This document shows positions 54,690-64,000 of a DNA stretch of 64,000 nucleotides, in pieces (the stretch's first letter is position 1; every line of letters begins with the position of its first letter). Below the pieces are notes generated by a model. That model worked only from the letters and a program-made list of their open reading frames with translations, ran no database searches and was not told the DNA's origin. The translations under genes and the position numbers were made by a program. This DNA is from Haematococcus lacustris (Eukaryota > Chlorophyta > Chlorophyceae > Chlamydomonadales > Haematococcaceae): assembly GCA_030144725.1 (NCBI GenBank), contig JASKMD010000010.1:124001-188000 (forward strand), given 5' to 3'.

Positions 54690-57290
54690 GCCGGTGATTT
54701 CTTGTGTGAGGATTCTGCTGCTCCACTCACATCCATGCTGCGGAAGCCCTCCACCACGACCCAGTAGGCCACATTGCGCGCAGGAGTGAAGGTGATGAGG
54801 GACCGACTGCCTCCGCAGCGGCTGCCGTCATCATTGTAGTCTACCACAGCCCGCTCCTGAAGCAGAGCCAGGCAACATGACCTGACACGTGCCAGTAGAG
54901 AGCTTGGCCCAAGGGAAGCATACATTGCTGACCATGACCACCCAGACTGGTTGACGGGCAGCATGCGCACAGATGCTCAGCCGGAACCTCAGCTGTTTAC
55001 ACGGCTGGTGGGCATGCAGGCAGCTAGTGGGCGGCAACCCTTCTCTAGTCCCTTGTTTCATGCTAGTGGACCCCGCCCGCAAGCCACGCACCGCGCATAG
55101 GGTTGGGCATAAGCTGGGCTGGACTGCCAGGACATACAGGAAGGTGTCCCAAGCGGCCACTCCACTGACGCAGGTGTCCAAGGTGATGGTGCGGGCGGCG
55201 CTGCTGCTGGGCAGTAGGTACAGGAAGTCAGGGGAAGCACGGCAGCTCCATCTATTGGCAGCGCCACACGTGGTGGTTGGTGGGTTGAAGATGGTCACTC
55301 CAGTGGCAGGCAGGCCAGCCATTGTGAGTGGTGTCCCGCATGACCCTGCGCACAAGGCAGATGCAGGCTGTGACCCAGCGCTGCAGTGGGGGCAGAAGAG
55401 CTGGACAGTAAGGAGCTTTGATGCCAGCGGGCTGGCCACTGCCCTTCCAGTGTGCATGGCAGTGGGCGGATAGACTGAGGTCAACCCCACAGCACCCAGC
55501 GTGACTGCACCTGGGGGTCCAGGAGGCGGGGGTTTGGTCGAGGACGGCAAGGGGGGTGGGGGCTTGGAAGGGGGTGGGGACGGAGGGGGCGGTGGTGGAG
55601 GTGGGGGATAATTCAAAGGAGAAGGAGGGGGTGATGGGGGCTTGGGAGGTGGTGGAGGTGTGCCTGAGACTACAGTCACGTTGATGGCGGGGCTGCCGCA
55701 CTGCATGCATCACACCACACGTATGGGCGTTCACAATTGCAGCCTGGTGGCTTGGTGCCACTCGGCAAGCAGCATGTGGAGCAGCAGCCCATGCCAGCCA
55801 CCTAGCCATGTTTGGGCCGAAGGAAAGCCCCAGCCATCATGAGCACCAGGCAGTCCCTCAGGTATTGGCGCTGAGTGGCAGTGCAATGGCCAGACGGGGC
55901 ATCAGGCTGCCACGCGTTGCTCTAGCCAATGGTGCTCTGCATGAGTCCCTCACCAGCACACCCTGCCCTGCAGCCTCGCCTATCCAGGCTTATTACACCA
56001 TCAGTCACTGAGGAGATGAATGCCACCGCCACTGGCCCCTCACTGCACCAGCCCTGGCACACTGTAGCAGGTGGGCCACCACAGCTGGTAACCTGTTGCG
56101 CATGACCTCTGCTGCTCCTCTCACACTGGTGGTGCCAGCGCCCTCCACCACGACCCAGTAGGCCATACCACTGAGTGCACCAAAGGTAACGCGCGACCGA
56201 CCTCCTCCACAAGTGCTGCTGTTGTCGTTAGAAGCCGCAAGTGTTCTCCACTGCAGCAATGCCAGGCAAGCGTGGCCACACACGTGCTAAAGTGCAGCGG
56301 GACAGCCAACTAATTCAATAGCCAAGGCAGGTATTCACCCTGAGTGCCTTCAGAAGTTGGACTGCCCCTGGGGGCTTATCAGGCCATAAGGTGGCGCAGC
56401 TCATGCAGCCCGGCAGCGGTGACATTCCTTGCTGTCATGCCGGTCTTGAATATCTTCTTCATTCTGCATGGAAGCTTCTAGACCTGTGAGGGTGGTTGTA
56501 GATGGTGTCAGCTACCATAGTGCAGCATGTAATGCCTGGTAGACATCCAGGCGATTAGGTGATCAACCTTCTCAGGCATGCTGACGGCTGGCGGGCAGGA
56601 GCACCACGGCCTTGCCTTGGCCCACGAGGGCAACACCAACCACAGCCACGCACCGAGCACTGAAAGCATGCAAAGGGTGTGTCTCGGATGACATACAGGA
56701 AGCTGTCCCATGCAGCCACTCCATTGACGCAGGTGTCCAAGGTGATGATGCGAGTTGTGCTGCTGCTGGGCAGCAGGTACAGGAAGTCAGGGGAACTGTT
56801 GCAGCTCCATCTATTGGCAGCGCCGCATGTGGTGACTGGAGGGTTGAAGATGGCCACTCCATTGGCCGGCAGGCCAGCCATTGTGAGTGGTGTCCCGCAT
56901 GACCCTACGGACAAGGCAGATGCAGGCTGTGGCCCAGCGCTGCAGCGGGGGCAGAGGAGCTGGTCAGTAGGGAAGTTTGATGCCAGGAGCCATCGGGGGG
57001 CTGGCCACTGCACTGCCAGTGAGCGGTACTGTGTGGCCCCTCAACCACATGGCATGGCAGTGGGCGGCTAGACAGAGGTCAACCCCACAGCACCCAGCAG
57101 GACTGCACCTGCGGGACCAGAAGGCGGTGGAGATATCAAAGGAGAAGGAGAGGGTGATGGGGGCTTGGGAGGTGGTGGAGAAGGAGGGGGAGGGGGGCTC
57201 AAGAGTGGTGGAGGGGTTGGAGATGGAGGTGATGGAGGTGGCAGGGGCGGCGAGGGTGACCTGCATGCAACGCATGTGTCATCAGCCACT
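54690..57290 (-). CDS. Extracellular-matrix-like protein with two tandem modules (partial model)
   Basis: On minus, the same module occurs twice. Each has (i) a Pro-rich spacer of SPPPP type (57289-57100; 55665-55500); (ii) a Cys-containing segment, SCGTPLTMAGLPANGVAIF ... RWSCNSSPDFLYLLPSS ... TITLDTCVNGVAAWDSFLYV (about 57000-56690; 55470-55130); (iii) a segment ASNDNSSTCGGGRSRVTF ... MAYWVVVEGAGT (about 56250-56100), or DYNDDGSRCGGSRSLITF ... VAYWVVVEGF (about 54860-54700). The two halves resemble a beta-sandwich domain seen repeatedly in algal extracellular proteins. Pro-rich spacers point to a cell-wall hydroxyproline-rich glycoprotein. Start and end of the gene are not determined; further short exons may lie at 57.5-57.7 and 54.3-54.6 kb. 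Confidence 0.6.
55130..55470. repeat. Tandem segmental duplication, downstream copy
   Basis: Closely matches 56690-57020: for example CCATTGTGAGTGGTGTCCCG at 55320 and 56880, and GCAGGTACAGGAAGTCAGGG in both. Divergence is low enough that exon and adjacent intron align. Confidence 0.88.
56690..57020. repeat. Tandem segmental duplication, upstream copy
   Basis: Partner of 55130-55470 at a spacing of about 1.56 kb. It carries the Cys-rich first half of the module. Confidence 0.88.
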
Positions 57291-57699
57291 TCACCATGCT
57301 TGCCCTGATGACATACGTGCCGCAGCCATAGTGATCAAGCTATGATTTGCAGCTGTGACCCAGGGAAGTTCCCCATGGATCTTCCATTGTCTGAGCTCAC
57401 ATGGGTTGACCTGCAGGCAAGAGTAGGGTGCGAACACTCAGCCTGAGGCACCTGGGAGTGAGCGTTGGCTTTTGTCTGAGCAGCATGTGCATCATGTGGT
57501 CGGATGTGAGGTGCCAACACGTCTCACTCCTGTCATTCCACCATGCCACAGCTGCCTGGGTGTGCCAAGCCCCACTGCGGTGCAGCTGCAGGAGGTGGCC
57601 TGCCTGGTCTGACCTTGTGTGGGGTAGCGCTCTGAGGGCGCTGCGTTGAAGGTGGAGGCAGAGGCATCGCAGAAGTAAAAGGTCAGCATGGCTGCAGGT

Positions 57700-58262
57700 A
57701 ATCAACAGGATGAGGGCAGGTAATCAACAGGATGAGGGCAGGTCATCTGACATGCCTTAGCCAACGAGTGGCAGGGGAGGGTTTGCGGTGCCTAACAGGC
57801 AGCAGCAGAGTCCATGGCATTTCTACGACCTAGCCCAGCACTGGCTGCACCACTGGTTGTGACTGCCCTGAGCCCTTAGATGCACCAAGGCTGATGGGTG
57901 CTCGTGATGTGCTCCGTAACATTTTACATTGCCAGTGCATGGCACACCTCCGGTTATGGTTTGAAGATGGGGAGGAAGAGCAGGGAGCTAGGCCAAACAG
58001 CCACACCAGCCTGTCAGTCAAAATGGCGAACTGCACGCTGGCACCCACTGATGTGCACGCCACCATGACATTGCTGATGTTGGATGTGTGCCAACGGATG
58101 TCATGCAAGCAGCAGGTTATGGAAGTAAAGAGTCATTCTTGTTGGGTTAGGATTAGGCCAGTCCCTGGATGTAAGGAGTCAGCTGCCAATTGCCTGCTCG
58201 GCTGCCTCCCTGCTGAAGGTGACAAGACAGCGCACAGTGTTAGTGCATGCATATATAGCGTA
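57700..58262. other. Intergenic, no gene recognised
   Basis: Contains a 25-bp direct repeat (GGTAATCAACAGGATGAGGGCA) at about 57697-57741. Open frames are short and without family signal. Confidence 0.4.
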
Positions 58263-59081
58263 TAGGGTGCGGTTTCTATCATATATAGAATGAGATTTAA
58301 CATGATACCATCTATATCATTATGTTATCATCATTACATCTGCGCATGGAGCATGGCACTATCATCATTACATCTGAGCAAGGACGTAACATCACTTCTA
58401 CGGTGAACTAAGCCTCACCACACGCTACATAAGAGGTTGCAATGTAGGCAATCTGGGCACTAAGGAGCTAATCAAGATTGGGAGGTGCATATATAGGCCC
58501 GCGTCTCGAGCAGCGGAGACTTAGAATGCCCGCTATTGCGGAGAAGTGCCTAGCTCGCCCCGCTCATACGGAGTCCTGCTTTTGCAAAGCACTTGCTTGC
58601 ATCTCTGTCTTCTGCCAACATGCTCTGCCCGCTCTGCTAGCCCCTCTAGTCCCGCTAGTGTGGAGAGTCTCGCTATGCATGACTTGCAGCCTGACTTGCA
58701 CGACTGGAGTGCACCGCAATTCGCACTTCGTGCACATACCCTCGCGATGCTTATGTGTATCACAACCATCCCCGCCACCAAAACTGCAGCCAGCCTTCCT
58801 TGCACAGCCTGCTCCAAACTTATTAACCACACGAAGCAAATCTCGGCCAACGCAAGCAATGTGGCTTGCTTAGCCTGGCCCAGCCGCATTCTCGCGGCCC
58901 AACCGCATTTGCGCGGCCCAAGCAAAAACTGATGCGCTTGCGGGCGCAATCAGTGCGCCGTAATCGCGCTGGCGTGCCCTCGTCGCCTGGGACTTGTAAT
59001 TAGGCTTCTAATTAGCATCATATAATACAATATCATACATAGCTCATCATAACATCATTATACACGGAAAACCGCACCCTA
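58263..59081. mobile_element. Putative non-autonomous hAT-like element, 819 bp
   Basis: Starts TAGGGTGCGGTTT and ends AAACCGCACCCTA, a 13-bp perfect terminal inverted repeat. The flanks ATAGCGTA (58255-58262) and ACAGCGTA (59082-59089) match in 7 of 8 positions, as expected for an aged 8-bp hAT target duplication. Subterminal regions are AT-rich with several ATCATTA/TAATGAT-type inverted motifs. Inside is a GC-rich core with three repeats of CGCGGCCCAR. No transposase is recognised, and it shares no obvious sequence with the 289-bp MITEs. Confidence 0.75.
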
Positions 59082-60284
59082 ACAGCGTAACAACGCGCTG
59101 TGGGAAAGTGAGCCATGAAAATGAGCCGTGAAATGAACTCAGTGATGTGGAGGAGTGACACACTGCTATGAGCAGGTATGAGCTGGTAGCTGGTATGAGC
59201 CTAGTGGCGCAATGTCGCGGAAGCGCACGGCCAAGCAAGGCTACCCCTAACCCAGCGTGTGCTACGTTTGGGCTGCATCAGCTGAGCTCGCACTGATGCA
59301 TGCCTGCTACAGCAAACTGGCTGTCAACCCCACATGGGGCTCCAGGCCATGCTATCCAGGCTCCAGGCCATAGCACAGGAGAAGGCAGCTGCACTGACAC
59401 TGTCGTGGATATCTATCCTGATGATCTGACCACTTGGCAGCCGCCTCATAGCCAGCTGTGTGTTTACTCACCATATCGCCCAGTCGTGCCGCGCTGGCTG
59501 GCCACGGGCAGCAATGAGTTGCAGGGCGCTGAGCTCTGCTCCCAATCACAAAAGGGCGCAAAGACAAGCACACGGGGCAGGACTGTTCAGCCAGGCTACG
59601 GCATGCGGGTAAAGCAAGCAGGCAGCGCAGGCACTCCACCCCTAGGCTGTTCCTTGCCTGGCCCAGCGCTAGGCAGCAGCAACAGGTGGCGGGTTTCAGC
59701 ACCCTTCAGCTCATGGCCACAGCCAGGCATGCCGCCACTCACCGCTGTGCAGACAACTGGACAGCCATTGGAGTACTGGTTCGGCACCGGGCTGCTGAGC
59801 ATATTGACCCGGGAGGTATACACAGGGCCTTGCAGCCAGGCTGAGTGCAAGGCAACCACACAAGGCAGCGCAATGCTGGATGAATGCTCTTTACGTGAAG
59901 CTGACACACAGGCAGTGCCAGGACTGCATTCAGGTTGACCAGCAGCACTGTCATGCCCCTACAAGTGCAATGCTTAGCTCACAGTGCAGGTCTTGTGTTG
60001 TTGTGTCCTACTTGTGTGGTGACATAGCATTGTGTGGCAGAGGAAGGGAAGGAGGTCAGCCTGCAGCGGTAGCCAGGCAGAGAAGCAAGGGCTGTGCACA
60101 GAGTATGCAGCATTGTACCCACCCCATCACCCAGCTTGCGTCCACCATCACATGCTGCACACTGCCCTGTGTGTGGAGGGGTGGAGGCTGGCACAAACGG
60201 ACAAGCAGGCAACAGGAGCAGGAGGCCAGGAGAAGCAGCAGGCAGGCGGCGGTGCCGGCGGTTGTGTCTGCCTGGTGTCCTGAC
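59082..60284. other. Region downstream of the recognised metalloprotease exons
   Basis: May hold further 3' exons of the minus-strand protease: a frame at 59596-59907 with VYTSRVNMLSSPVPNQYSNG has protein-like composition but could not be joined in phase. Otherwise nothing is recognised. Confidence 0.35.
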
Positions 60285-63200
60285 CTGTCATGATGCTGCC
60301 GGGCTGGACCCTCCAGGTGAAGCTCTGGGTACTGGTGAAGGTGCAGGGCCTGCAGCAGCACCAGCACGGCTACAGGGTGGGCGCAGTGAGGGGCGGTCAG
60401 CCTGGCTGCTGGGCTGGCTGGCAGTGAGGGCCTGTGCTCTGTTCCAAGGCTTGAGCAGGCTGAACTGCTTCGTGCTTGCGACGACAAGCTCACTTGACGA
60501 TGATTGGTTGGCCCCAGCCCGCATTGAAGCTGCCTATGAGACTGGCATCCATGCACCAGCCCGTCGCCTTGTTCCGCAGGCTGCTGCCCACCACGGACCT
60601 GCACCCACAACCACAACCACTGCACTGAGACCCTGCTCAACTGACAAGGCCATGGTGGCCTTTGCTAGGGGCGAAGCAGCAATGTGGGGCGTTGGCGGGT
60701 GAGGCGTGCCAGGCCCCTCAAGTCCCTGCAGGCCCTTCCAACATCAGGTGGGCTGTGCAGGTGCAGCGCAGGGCTGGGTGGAATGGGGCTGGTGAGGCTG
60801 TCCACTCACCACAGGGACCAGTCGTCAGTGGCAGTGCAGCCGTCCCGCTTCAGCACCACTGCACGCTGCTGGCCCACTGCCCACCCAGCAGGCTGGCACT
60901 CAGTGCCTGCGCCAGGCAGGTCCACACTAGAACTCGTCAGCGGGGTCATTGCCACATCACACACGCCCATGGCTTGCCCCCACAGCAATGAGAGGCCTCC
61001 CTGCAGGAGTCACCTCGCACCTGCTGCTGTGCTGCACACTGCCAGGCACCAGGTGGGATTTGCAGTGGTGCGCAGCCGCAGGTACTCTGCAGCCACACAG
61101 CAACAACTGGTCAGCTGGCATGCAGCCTTCTCACTGCCTCACAATGCGGGCTACTGGACAGCTGTGGCTGCTGCCAGCATCTTGGTGTGGCACCGCAGCT
61201 CACCAGGGCCTATGTCATTGAAGTCGTTGGCAAAAGCACATGCCTGGCTGCCGCTCTTGGCGCACACATCCACTGTGACGCTGCTGCGGTCCACACTCAT
61301 GGACTTGATGCGCACCACCAGGCTGGTGCCGGGCTGCATCAGGGGCAGTGCAGGGCAGCAGCACTGGTCAGTGCTGAGCGGGAGGCACAGGCAATAAGGC
61401 ATTAGGTGAGACAGCACACAGGTCACGTGCTGGGTTGAGGAGGGGTCCTGTGGTAGTGGCACAGGGCACCTTGTGGACTGGGAGGCCTGGCTGCCCTGCC
61501 CCAAGGGGCAGGGTTGAAGACCTCGTCAGCAGTGCCGTTCAGCAGGTGCCCCAGGTGGCCTGCCCAGAGCTAGCTGTAGGGGCAGCAGGCACCCACCAGG
61601 GCGAAGCTGCTTCCATAGGCAAGCACGGTGTGCCTGAAGTTGATGGTGTCTTGCGTGGCGGAGCTAACCACAGGGTGTTGGTGAACCAGCAGCACTGCCT
61701 GCATCGCCCCAGCCTCCGTCAGTGCAATGTTGGGTCCTGCACACATAGACACACACGCACATGCACATGCTTGGGAACATGGCGGTGAGCACAGCACAGC
61801 ACAGCACAGCACAGCACAGCACAGCACAGCACAGCACAGCACAGTGTCACCAACTGGGCCATAGGCAAGTTGCCAGGGGCTGCCGCGTGGGTCGTCCTTG
61901 CAGGCCTGGCAGCGCTACAGCCCCTGGGCCTACCACAGTGGGTGCCAGGCTGGCTGCTGCCAGCTGCCGGCCTGCTGGCTGCTCACCCCCATCATACTGG
62001 TAGCTGAGGAAGAAGTCGGACCCGCCCCAGCCTGTGAGGCGCAGCGCCTGGGTGGGCCCGGTCCAGTGCACTGCCAGGGTGCGGGTCGTGATGGCACCTG
62101 CCGGCAGGTTGCTGGGCCTGATGACCTGCAGGGCGCACCAAGCCCTGACAAGGTGAGGTGGCAGGCTGGGCTGGGGACAGAGAGCACGCCAGCTGGTGTC
62201 AACTCACTGGGTAGCTGGCCAGCCCCATCCTGTAGATGTGTGGGCTGCTGAAACACCTGCCAGGGCATCCAGGTCAACCAGGGGCAGTGGGAGCAGTGGT
62301 AGGCCCAGGGTTCCCTGACACCCGGGCACTCCAGGCTGTGACTGTCACCAGCATAGCTGACCTGGAGACATCCAGTGAACATGGTCCTATGCTTTCCCCT
62401 TGCACTCAACCCATGCAGGTGGTAGAGGGTGCTAGGGAGGGGCTGCAGACTCACTTGATGTCACCACCGGTGCCGTTGGCATTGTATGCTGCATAGAAGG
62501 AGGTTTGGAAGCCCATGATGCATGACCTGCAGGGAGAGGAGGACTGACAGGTGGTGCGCAGTGGCAGCTGCTAGCTTATGAGCACATAGCCCCATGAGCT
62601 GGTGCATCCCGGGGCAGTGTTGAGGAACTGCTGGTGCTGAGACTGATGTGGCATCAAGGCAGGGCCGACGGCTCATGGAAGATCAGAGCAGTGTTTGCTT
62701 CCACACATTCCACACGCACCCGTCACCATAGTCAGCCACCTGCAAGTGGAGACAGCAGCAGCAGCAGCAGCAGGAGCTATGTTGAAGGCTAGCCAAGCCA
62801 AGCCAAGCCAAGCCACAGCTCCATTTTAGCTCCCTGGCCGCTGCACGGGCAGTCTTGCTGAGGGTCACACAACTGACAGGCGGCAAGGCGCATGGCAGTG
62901 GCGTAGCAGTAGTGCCGCCTCACCTGACCAGCCGAATCATACGCTCCGCTGTGGTCCACTGCACCAAGCGGCACCAGGCGCACAACAGCACAGGTCAGGC
63001 CATGTTACGATCAAAGGACCCATGATGCTACACATCCTGCCTGCTGCCCCATATCTGCCCTCAACAAGGCTAGCTGATGATGCCATGCATGGAGCCAGCA
63101 GTGCAAGGACAGTGTAGGATACATTGTGCTTGCTCTTCAGACCTGGCCCGTGCTGAGCCACAATCAGTGCCCAGTAATTTCCTTCTTGCCCAGCCTGCCA

Positions 63201-63590
63201 GGCGCTCCAAGGCTGGGCAGGGCAAGGGTGATGCCCTAGCTGTGTCGAATAGTAATTCCACCAACCAAGCAGGTGGCTGCATAGGTCTTCAGGCGCTGCT
63301 GCACTGGCCTCCTGCTGCTGTCACATGCTAGCTGCTGGTCAGTGATATGCCGCCGCGACCAGGCCAGAAAGGGCATGGGCTGTGCCAGCGACGTTGAAGA
63401 TGCTGTGCTGAGCAGGGACATGGCTGCCGGCCCACCAGCCGTGCCTTGTAGGTGCCAGACATCACACCAACCAGCCTGCCCCTCTCTCAGTTTGAACAAT
63501 AAGACTCACAGTTGTAGTTGTGACCCATCTCATGCATGGCGGTGCCAGCAAAGCAGTTTCCATGCATGTAGATCCACTGACCTCCCATGA
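60285..63590 (-). CDS. Gametolysin-like M11 metalloprotease with ricin-B-like C-terminal segment (partial)
   Basis: Exons 63590-63510, 62958-62924, 62739-62720, 62526-62455, 62256-62208, 62125-61987, 61736-61597 and 61333-61204 join in phase. Across the first two junctions they read HEMGHNYNLDHS and DYGDGSCIMGF, the zinc site and Met-turn region of gametolysin/VMP proteases, which degrade Hyp-rich cell wall. The usual Gly of HExxHxxGxxH is Asn. Beta-strand exons follow (TLAVHWTGPTQALRLTGW, LVVRIKSMSVDRSSVTVDVC). Later exons at about 61090-61025, 60929-60796, about 60585-60494 and about 60352-60285 carry LRNKATGWCMDASLIGSFN and QSFTWRVQPGSIMT, like a ricin-B-type lectin repeat. The propeptide end is beyond or unresolved above 63590, so the start is not known. 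Confidence 0.82.
61791..61843. repeat. (CACAG)n pentanucleotide repeat, intronic
   Basis: About ten CACAG units in a protease intron between exons 62125-61987 and 61736-61597. Confidence 0.93.
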
Positions 63591-64000
63591 CTGCAGGCAG
63601 CAGCAGCAGCAGCGCCCACAATCAGCTCATCACGACTACACACTCTGACCAAAGCATGAAGCAGTCAGGTACTCGACACATCCGTGCACACAGCAGGCAC
63701 ATGCAGGCAGCAGGTCACTCCACTTCTGCTGCTGCAGGGCTGCAGGGTACATGCATCCACACTCAGTGGTGAGTGGGTAGGCTCGCCAGCTGGACTACCA
63801 GGCCAGGCCCTCAGCGCACCTGCCATGCCCAGCCACCTGCAGGAAGGAAAGTTGGCCCGCTGACTCTGCAGGTCGTACAGCTGCAGAGCAACAGCAAGAG
63901 CACTAGGCTGTATGTGGGTGGCACCATGGAGCTGTAGCCCATTCACTGCAAGTGACAAAGTGCCGGCCCTGGTTGTGCATTCCCCTGCCAAGTAAGCCTA
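63591..64000 (-). other. Probable further 5' exons of the metalloprotease
   Basis: A minus-strand frame with LAVALQLYDLQSQRANFPS and CRWLGMAG (about 63925-63820) lies directly upstream of the zinc-site exon and could be its preceding exon, but phase and family match could not be established. Confidence 0.3.

Overview
The window is nuclear DNA of a green alga, most likely a chlamydomonadalean close to Haematococcus lacustris. The evidence is GC-rich, intron-dense genes with GT-AG and some GC-AG introns, (TTAGGG)n arrays, CTG, C and G simple repeats, Pro-rich extracellular-matrix modules, a gametolysin (M11) metalloprotease, a plant-type tyrosylprotein sulfotransferase and a plant DUF506 protein. 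The species name is inference. Gene models were built by hand from conserved protein segments and splice sites. Where every exon is listed, all junction phases were checked.

Layout: 0.5-2.5 kb (+) 3' end of a cyclic-nucleotide phosphodiesterase. 4.0-10.2 kb (-) complete 15-exon gene for a sulfotransferase-like P-loop / class IV aminotransferase fusion. 10.3-10.7 kb (+) TnpB/Fanzor-like tail. 12.3-12.7 kb (-) mitochondrial acyl carrier protein, divergent from 12.8-14.5 kb (+) MAT1, which seems to lack its RING finger. 14.7-20.0 kb (+) tyrosylprotein sulfotransferase. 21.3-23.3 kb (-) PNO1. 23.9-26.1 kb (+) casein kinase 1. 26.6-30.2 kb (+) unrecognised, possibly secreted protein. 30.5-33.1 kb (+) CK2 alpha with a long extra C-terminus. 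34.8-37.7 kb (-) SAM-dependent methyltransferase. 38.8-41.2 kb (-) SBDS. 42.0-42.3 and 46.8-47.0 kb (-) TnpB/Fanzor-like remnants. 42.8-44.8 kb (+) DUF506 gene whose last exon carries a hAT-type MITE. 47.4-52.5 kb (+) F-box/LRR-like protein. 53.5 kb (-) another TnpB-like remnant. 54.7-57.3 kb (-) extracellular protein with two tandem modules. 58.3-59.1 kb a second hAT-like element. 60.3-63.6 kb (-) gametolysin-like protease with a ricin-B-like tail, continuing past the window.

The genes form no pathway. PNO1 and SBDS both serve ribosome assembly, CK1 and CK2 alpha are two kinases about 4.5 kb apart, and the last 10 kb is extracellular-matrix biology. The most unusual material is mobile. Three short hAT-type elements carry perfect 8-bp target duplications, and one has replaced the C-terminus of a host protein. 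Four degenerate tails of TnpB/Fanzor-like nucleases, the eukaryotic relatives of RNA-guided TnpB, are scattered through the window without the rest of the enzyme.
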